Assembly (NCBI GenBank): GCA_016522385.1
Contig: JAEKFU010000625.1
Coordinates: forward strand, 1-14,258
Length of the DNA stretch: 14,258 nt
Direction: 5' to 3'
From: Pseudomonadota bacterium
GTDB lineage: Bacteria > Pseudomonadota > Alphaproteobacteria > Rhizobiales > Aestuariivirgaceae
Part shown: in pieces, positions 14,225 to 14,258 of the stretch
Position numbering within the stretch: the stretch's first letter is position 1
Layout: each line of letters opens with the position of its first letter
Program-made: the position numbers and the translations under genes
The notes under the pieces: model-generated
What the model was told of the DNA's origin: nothing
Seen by the model: only the letters and a program-made list of their open reading frames with translations
Database searches by the model: none

Positions 14225-14258
14225 CTAGAGCATTTCTTTCTCATGTGGAACCATTTGA
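14225..14258. repeat. Possible start of a dispersed intergenic repeat
   Basis: The window ends with TCTAGAGCATTTC followed by GTGGAACCA. From memory, motifs like TAGAGCATTTC paired with TGGAA(T/C)CA are common in dispersed intergenic palindromes of Hyphomicrobiales genomes. Only one side is visible, so this is an inference. Confidence 0.25.

Overview
The window looks like a chromosomal segment of an alphaproteobacterium, most likely of the order Hyphomicrobiales (Rhizobiales). The evidence is the protein style of GuaA, GuaB, RlmE, the RsmB-family methyltransferase and the Ppx/GppA phosphatase, the moderately high GC, and a gene order that I recall as typical of that order. No species can be named from sequence alone. 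No rRNA, tRNA, CRISPR array, transposase or integrase was found.

Left part (1-4142). Bases 1-277 hold no gene I can support. guaA (GMP synthase) runs leftward from 1825. Upstream of it on the same strand is an unrecognised 319-residue protein (1899-2858). Then comes a 463-base interval (2859-3321) rich in inverted repeats, with two possible tiny leftward ORFs. A rightward gene (3322-4104) follows, with a DUF7694-like C-terminal domain joined to an N-terminal part I do not recognise.

Middle (4140-6931). guaB (IMP dehydrogenase) and an RsmB/NOP-family RNA m5C methyltransferase form a tight leftward operon with 5 bases between them. guaB and guaA catalyse the two consecutive steps IMP to XMP to GMP. 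The unrecognised genes at 1899-4104 sit between the two halves of this purine block, which suggests an insertion or local rearrangement.

Accessory stretch (7156-8896). A rightward class I SAM methyltransferase converges, 13 bases apart, on a leftward stand-alone DUF1989 (urea carboxylase-associated family) gene. Next is a rightward 54-residue single-pass membrane microprotein with a clear Shine-Dalgarno sequence.

Right part (9008-14258). A Ppx/GppA-type phosphatase and rlmE (23S rRNA 2'-O-methyltransferase) overlap and run leftward. Divergently, a soluble histidine kinase without a recognisable sensor domain is followed after 4 bases by a HerA-type hexameric ATPase with a long Gln/Pro/Ala repeat tail. 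That kinase-ATPase pair, a possible CtrA-type site before it, and the orphan genes inside the purine block are the points most worth a second look. The window ends in what may be the start of a dispersed intergenic repeat.
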